From: Pseudotabrizicola sp.
GTDB lineage: Bacteria; Pseudomonadota; Alphaproteobacteria; Rhodobacterales; Rhodobacteraceae
Assembly (NCBI RefSeq): GCF_030684215.1
Contig: NZ_JAUXOV010000038.1
Coordinates: 186,001-250,000, forward strand
Length of the DNA: 64,000 nucleotides
Direction of reading: 5' to 3'
The notes beneath the pieces are model-generated. The model was given only the letters and a program-made list of their open reading frames with translations, was not told where the DNA came from and ran no database searches. A program made the position numbers and the translations under genes. Position 1 is the stretch's first letter. Each line of letters begins with the position of its first letter. Below are positions 59,856 through 64,000 of the stretch, one piece after another.

Positions 59856-60902
59856 ATGACAGGCAAAGCACCGCGCGCCATGACGGCCTTGAAAAAATAC
59901 ACCCGGCTGGAAAGCAACGGGCTGTGGCGTGACAGCCCGCTGGCCCAACGGCGTGAGGTCATTGTGGCCTTTCGCGAGGCGACACTGGTTTTGTCTGATC
60001 CCAAAAGCGGATCGGCTGTCAGCCATTGGTCTTTGCCCGCCATAGAGCGGCTTAACCCCGGAGAAAACCCCGCCCTGTTTGCCCCCGGCGCCGAGGCCAT
60101 CGAGACGCTGGAACTGGATGATCGCGACATGATTTCTGCACTGGAAACCGTGCGCAGTTCACTTGCTGGACAAAGGCCAAAGCCAGGGCGCTTGCGGGGT
60201 TTCTTGCTAGGGTCCGGCACCTTTCTGGTGCTTGGGCTTGGGATTTTCTGGCTGCCCGATACGTTGATGAAACACACGGCCTCTGTTCTTCCTGCGGCGA
60301 CACGGGCCGCGATCGGTCAGGCTGCAATGGCAGATGTCCAGCGCCTGACCGGATCACCTTGCACAAGCCCCTTGGGCAGTTTTGCTCTGACCGATCTGGC
60401 AGACAAACTGTTCGGGCCACATCGGGCGCAAATCCTGATCCTGCGAGAAGGGGTGACACGATCTGCGCATCTGCCCGGCGGCACCATTCTGATCGGGCGC
60501 AAAATTGTGGAAGATGAGGGCGGCCCCGATCTGCTTGCCGGACTCGCCCTGACCGAGCGTTTGCAGGCCGAGTTGCGTGATCCGATCCTGCCAGTGTTGA
60601 AACACGCCGGACTGACTGCAACCTTCCGGCTGCTTACGTCTGGTGCGTTGCCGGATTCGGCTTTGACCGGATATGGCGAGGTGCTGTTGCAAGACAAGGG
60701 TGTGGCGGTGCCCGAAGATGTGGCGCTTGCGCGGTTCAAATCGGCAGGTGTATCAAGCACACCCTATGCCTACGCCATCGACCCAAGCGGCGAGTCCACC
60801 ATTGGTCTGATAGAGGCCGACCCATTGGCAGGTCTGGTGCCAGAGCCCCTGATGGCAGACGGGGAATGGGTCAGCCTGCAAGACATCTGTTCGACAAATT
60901 AA
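59856..60902 (+). CDS. Hypothetical single-pass membrane protein with a degenerate M48-like segment
   Basis: A 348-residue protein. One membrane helix near residues 120-140 (LLGSGTFLVLGLGIFWLPD) separates a cytoplasmic N-terminus from the rest. The segment SAHLPGGTILIGRKIVEDEG resembles the NAFALPGG-IVVTRGLL region of M48 zinc peptidases, but where HExxH is expected there is LALTERLQ. It therefore looks like a non-catalytic relative, or the likeness is chance. The start codon is not backed by a clear ribosome-binding site; ATG 59880 is possible. Confidence 0.6.
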   Translation: MTGKAPRAMTALKKYTRLESNGLWRDSPLAQRREVIVAFREATLVLSDPKSGSAVSHWSLPAIERLNPGENPALFAPGAEAIETLELDDRDMISALETVRSSLAGQRPKPGRLRGFLLGSGTFLVLGLGIFWLPDTLMKHTASVLPAATRAAIGQAAMADVQRLTGSPCTSPLGSFALTDLADKLFGPHRAQILILREGVTRSAHLPGGTILIGRKIVEDEGGPDLLAGLALTERLQAELRDPILPVLKHAGLTATFRLLTSGALPDSALTGYGEVLLQDKGVAVPEDVALARFKSAGVSSTPYAYAIDPSGESTIGLIEADPLAGLVPEPLMADGEWVSLQDICSTN

Positions 60903-60952
60903 TAGGGCCCCCGATCACTGGATCAGGAGCCTTTTGGAGTTTGCGGAAAGGC

Positions 60953-62191
60953 TCAGCGGATGAAAGCGTCGTTGAACCCTGCACGTCGCGCGGCAGATAG
61001 CGCAGCCTGCGCCTCGGCCCGCGAGCCGAACGGTCCGGCCATGACAATCTGCAAGGCCTTGCCGTTTTTCGATGTCTTGGAGCGAGCGACTGGCAGACCC
61101 AGGCCCGACAAACGCGATGACGCACCATCGGCATTGGACGGCAGGCCAAAGGTGCCAACCTGCACATAGCTGCGCCCGTTTTCCGGCTGCTGTTTTACTT
61201 TGGGCGCGGATGGTTCAGACTTTGACGAGGCATAGACCCTGCGGATCACAACCTTTTTGCCTCTTGGTTGGGCCCCATCTACAACCAATTGTGCGGGGAC
61301 ATCGCGCGTCCAGACCTCATCTTGCTGCTCCCACCCTTGGCGGGTGCCTATGGCGCGATTTGGGTTCAGACGATCATCGGTAAAGGCTTTCTTATAGCCC
61401 TTTGGCACTGCGTGCTGATCCTGCGTCGAGATAGCAACGCGCTGCTGTTGCCGGGTTCCGATTTGCGAGGCCGGGTCTGCGCCTTCCAGATAACCGGACG
61501 GGGAGACGGCGGCCGCGCCATCAAGCAGCCGGGGCGCGCGGGCATTGGCGATATCGCCATCGCCACGGGTGCAAAGCACAATGCTGCCGCCACTGTGCAA
61601 CCGAAACCGCTCGGCGACCGGGGCATTGGTGTAGCACCCAATCTTGCCGGAACCGCCGGTCGTTGCGACCCGATCAGCCTGCTGTTGGTTCGAGGGCTGT
61701 GCAACTGGTTGTTGAGCCACCCTTGGGGGTGGGGCAACAGCAACAGGGGCTGGCACATATGCAGACGGCGCAACCGTTTTGGGCGCCTGCACGCTGCGAA
61801 TGCGGGGTGGGGTGGTTATGCTGGCGACCGTATCCATCGGGCGCCGGGACATCGGGGTAGGTTCTGGCGCCGGGGTTGGCGCGGCGCGCACCACCGGTGC
61901 AGGGGCCGCTTTTGGTGCGGGATCCGTGACCACAACCTGATTATTCCCGAAGGTCGGCGGGTATCCACACAGCGGCGCGCGGTTGCGGCTAACGCGCGGC
62001 ACCCAGTTGGTGCGCCCCGAGACGCCGGCACGCAAGAAAACGCAGCCGCGACTGTCCACATATTGCTGCCCCTGAAAGGAGGCAGGTGGCTGCTCTCGCG
62101 GGCCACCAAAATCACCGGAGGACTGAGCATTGGCAACACTCAACCCAGCCACGACCGCCAAAATGGCAACCGGAACAAACTTCAACACCAT
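60953..62191 (-). CDS. Secreted SPOR-domain protein
   Basis: A 412-residue exported protein with a signal peptide (VPVAILAVVAGLSVANAQ), a Cys-bearing segment (DSRGCVFLRAGVSGRTNWVP), a Pro/Ala-rich middle and a C-terminal SPOR domain (about 335-412, RSYVQVGTFGLPSNADGASS; QIVMAGPFGSRAEAQAAL). SPOR domains bind denuded septal peptidoglycan, so a division-site role is likely. Confidence 0.87.
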   Translation of the reverse strand: MVLKFVPVAILAVVAGLSVANAQSSGDFGGPREQPPASFQGQQYVDSRGCVFLRAGVSGRTNWVPRVSRNRAPLCGYPPTFGNNQVVVTDPAPKAAPAPVVRAAPTPAPEPTPMSRRPMDTVASITTPPRIRSVQAPKTVAPSAYVPAPVAVAPPPRVAQQPVAQPSNQQQADRVATTGGSGKIGCYTNAPVAERFRLHSGGSIVLCTRGDGDIANARAPRLLDGAAAVSPSGYLEGADPASQIGTRQQQRVAISTQDQHAVPKGYKKAFTDDRLNPNRAIGTRQGWEQQDEVWTRDVPAQLVVDGAQPRGKKVVIRRVYASSKSEPSAPKVKQQPENGRSYVQVGTFGLPSNADGASSRLSGLGLPVARSKTSKNGKALQIVMAGPFGSRAEAQAALSAARRAGFNDAFIR

Positions 62192-62258
62192 GACTACCCC
62201 CAAGTAGCGTATGGGGGATACTGGAATAATATTGTTTCCGAGTAAAGGGCTTAACCCG

Positions 62259-62891
62259 CTATTTTGTGCCGAACATCCGGTCGCCCGCATCCCCTAGCCC
62301 CGGAACGATATAACCGTGATCATTCAAGTGGCTATCGACCGAAGCTGTCACGATCGGAACATCGGGATGCGCCTCTTGCATCCGCTTGATACCTTCGGGC
62401 GCGGCCAGAAGGCACAGGAACCGCAGGTTCTTGGCACCATTGTCTTTCAAAAGCTGCACTGCCGCGACTGACGAATTGCCCGTAGCCAGCATCGGATCGA
62501 CCACGATGCACACACGGTCCTCCAATTGCGTCGGCACCTTGAAGTAATACTGCACCGGCTGAAGCGTTTCTGGGTCACGATACAAGCCGACAAACCCCAC
62601 CCGCGCCGCCGGGATCAGTTCCAGAATGCCATCCAGCAACCCATTGCCCGCCCGCAAAATCGAGATCAGCGCCAGTTTTTTGCCCTCAATCACCGGCGCG
62701 TCCATCGGCTCCAGCGGGGTGTCGATGCGTTTTGTGGTCATCGGCAGTTCGCGCGTGACCTCATATGCCAAAAGCAGACTTATTTCGCGCAATAGCTGGC
62801 GAAAAGACGCGGTGGACGTGTCTTTTTCACGCATCAGGGTCAGCTTGTGCTGGACCAGAGGGTGCGTAACGACGGTCAGATGGTCCAGCAT
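62259..62891 (-). CDS. upp: Uracil phosphoribosyltransferase
   Basis: A 210-residue enzyme that makes UMP from uracil and PRPP. The PRPP loop is [12 protein letters not shown], and the uracil-binding end includes [21 protein letters not shown] 62891 has GGAG about eight bases upstream, two bases after the adenosine deaminase stop. Third gene of the salvage operon deoB-add-upp. Confidence 0.96.
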   Translation of the reverse strand: MLDHLTVVTHPLVQHKLTLMREKDTSTASFRQLLREISLLLAYEVTRELPMTTKRIDTPLEPMDAPVIEGKKLALISILRAGNGLLDGILELIPAARVGFVGLYRDPETLQPVQYYFKVPTQLEDRVCIVVDPMLATGNSSVAAVQLLKDNGAKNLRFLCLLAAPEGIKRMQEAHPDVPIVTASVDSHLNDHGYIVPGLGDAGDRMFGTK

Positions 62892-62893
62892 GA

Positions 62894-63865
62894 TCAAGGC
62901 TCCAGAATTTTGGCGATGCGCGTCTTGGTATCGGCATCACAGAAAGCGGCGTCAAGCGCCGTTCGGTTGAGGGTCGCGAATACACCATCGTCCCAGTCAA
63001 ACGCCCGGTGCAGGCCCTCAAACTCTTGCGCCATGGTGGTGTGGAAAAACGGCGGGTCATCGGTGCTGACAGTAACCTTCACTCCCCGCTCATAAAGCTG
63101 GGCGATGGGGTGGCTGCGCAGATCGGGGTAAACCCCAAGTGCCACGTTGGAACCGGGGCACACCTCCAGCACGATGCCGCGTTCGGCCAGTTCGTCCACC
63201 AACGCCAGATCCTCAATGGCGCGCACGCCATGCCCGATCCGTTCAACGCCCAGATCATTGACCGCTTCGCGTACCGAATCCGGCCCGCCCCACTCTCCGG
63301 CGTGCGCGGTTAAGCGCAATCCCGCCTCACGTGCGCAGTCAAACGACCACAGGAAATCTGATGGAACCAGAACCTTTTCATCGCCCGCAATGCCGAACCC
63401 AACGATCCAGTCGCCCGCCGTGTCCGCCGCACATCGCGCGGTTTCGCGGGCCTTTTCCGGGCCGAAGTGGCGAATGCAAGTGATGATCCCACGCAGGGTG
63501 ATGCCCATTGTGCGCTCGGCCTGATCGGCGGCCTCGCGGATCGCATGCAGGTATTCGCGCCATGCGCCAATATCGCGCCCGCCACAGAAATCGGGGCTGA
63601 GGAAGGTTTCGGAATACACCACACCGCTTGCCGCACTTTCCTCCAGCACGGCAAGAGTCAGGCGGGCATAATCTTCGGGTGATTTAAGCGCGCTGGTGGC
63701 GGCTTCATAGACCTTCAGGAAATCCCAGAAATCCTTGTATTGATAATTGCCGCGCTCGTCGAAAATGCCCGAAATATCCAGCCGCTTTTCTTTGGCCAGA
63801 CCACGGATGAATGCCGGGGGGGCTGCGCCTTCAAGGTGCAGGTGAAGCTCAATTTTCGGGGTCAC
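62894..63865 (-). CDS. add: Adenosine deaminase
   Basis: A 323-residue zinc deaminase converting adenosine to inosine. Metal and active-site motifs: ELHLHLEGA at the start, [19 protein letters not shown] and [11 protein letters not shown]. The start is a GTG at 63865 that overlaps the deoB stop by four bases (GTGA). The upstream in-frame extension belongs to deoB sequence in another frame. Confidence 0.95.
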   Translation of the reverse strand: MTPKIELHLHLEGAAPPAFIRGLAKEKRLDISGIFDERGNYQYKDFWDFLKVYEAATSALKSPEDYARLTLAVLEESAASGVVYSETFLSPDFCGGRDIGAWREYLHAIREAADQAERTMGITLRGIITCIRHFGPEKARETARCAADTAGDWIVGFGIAGDEKVLVPSDFLWSFDCAREAGLRLTAHAGEWGGPDSVREAVNDLGVERIGHGVRAIEDLALVDELAERGIVLEVCPGSNVALGVYPDLRSHPIAQLYERGVKVTVSTDDPPFFHTTMAQEFEGLHRAFDWDDGVFATLNRTALDAAFCDADTKTRIAKILEP

Positions 63866-64000
63866 AGGAAGGATACTCCGGGGGGGTGAGATGGAACGCC
63901 AAGATGGGCCGCAATGCTTGCGCCGACATCTGCAAAGCTGCACAGGCCGATGGGCCTTGCGCCAAGACCATAGCCAATCACCGGCACCCGTTCGCGTGTG
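63862..64000 (-). CDS. deoB: Phosphopentomutase (partial, C-terminus only)
   Basis: The last 45 codons are visible: TRERVPVIGYGLGARPIGLC, then SFADVGASIAAHLGVPS. This is the C-terminal HTRE-VPV and SFADIG-type metal-site end of DeoB, which interconverts ribose-1- and ribose-5-phosphate in nucleoside breakdown. The 5' part lies right of the window. It overlaps add by four bases, so the three genes form one operon. Confidence 0.88.
   Translation of the reverse strand, partial: TRERVPVIGYGLGARPIGLCSFADVGASIAAHLGVPSHPPGVSFL

Overview
The window looks like chromosomal DNA of a high-GC alphaproteobacterium of the Rhodobacterales (Roseobacter/Rhodobacter type). This rests on protein sequence style and on familiar local orders: a PutA lacking the N-terminal DNA-binding domain opposite an Lrp-type PutR, YbjN-ProC, mce-DUF1467, GatC-GatA, deoB-add-upp, and several Rhodobacterales-type hypothetical proteins. 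Genus cannot be assigned. No tRNA, rRNA, CRISPR array or intact transposase was seen.

Layout. 1-1.3 kb: accessory edge with a HipB-like regulator running off the left end and the remains of a TniB transposition ATPase. 1.6-5.6 kb: proline catabolism (putA, putR). 5.8-11.0 kb: an uncharacterised catabolic cluster (amidohydrolase, IclR regulator, intradiol ring-cleavage dioxygenase, and divergently a citryl-CoA-lyase-like protein with a class III CoA-transferase), tied together by matching TTCG-N5-CGAA palindromes. 11.2-13.8 kb: proC operon. 14-27.9 kb: housekeeping (M3 peptidase, pth, Bax inhibitor-1 protein, rpmG, RNase P RNA, amidase, gatCA, tadA, rluB). 28-33.4 kb: six colinear genes for a 27-residue membrane peptide, XpaC, TelA, a DUF2927 lipoprotein, an SPFH-GYF protein and a zinc-ribbon membrane protein; this resembles an envelope-stress assembly. 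33.5-53.9 kb: mltB-like transglycosylase, purC, sensor kinase, fructokinase-dtd, aspS, a DUF1800/DUF1501 pair, mce, pabB/pabC and carB. 53.9-55.7 kb: an AT-rich insert encoding a putative phage abortive-infection protein, beside an orphan BrnA-like antitoxin. 56-64 kb: rhlE, tdk, a DMT transporter, a SPOR protein and the nucleoside-salvage operon deoB-add-upp, with deoB cut by the right edge.

The most promising material is: (i) the 5.8-11 kb ring-cleavage/CoA cluster with paired operators; (ii) the TelA-centred six-gene membrane unit; (iii) a strongly foldable non-coding stretch upstream of tdk (about 57.9-58.05 kb); (iv) a family of intergenic elements built from GC-rich hairpins and GAGTATTT or GATATTT boundaries; and (v) the small defence-like insert after carB. 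All functional statements come from reading translated sequence and motifs; no database search was run.
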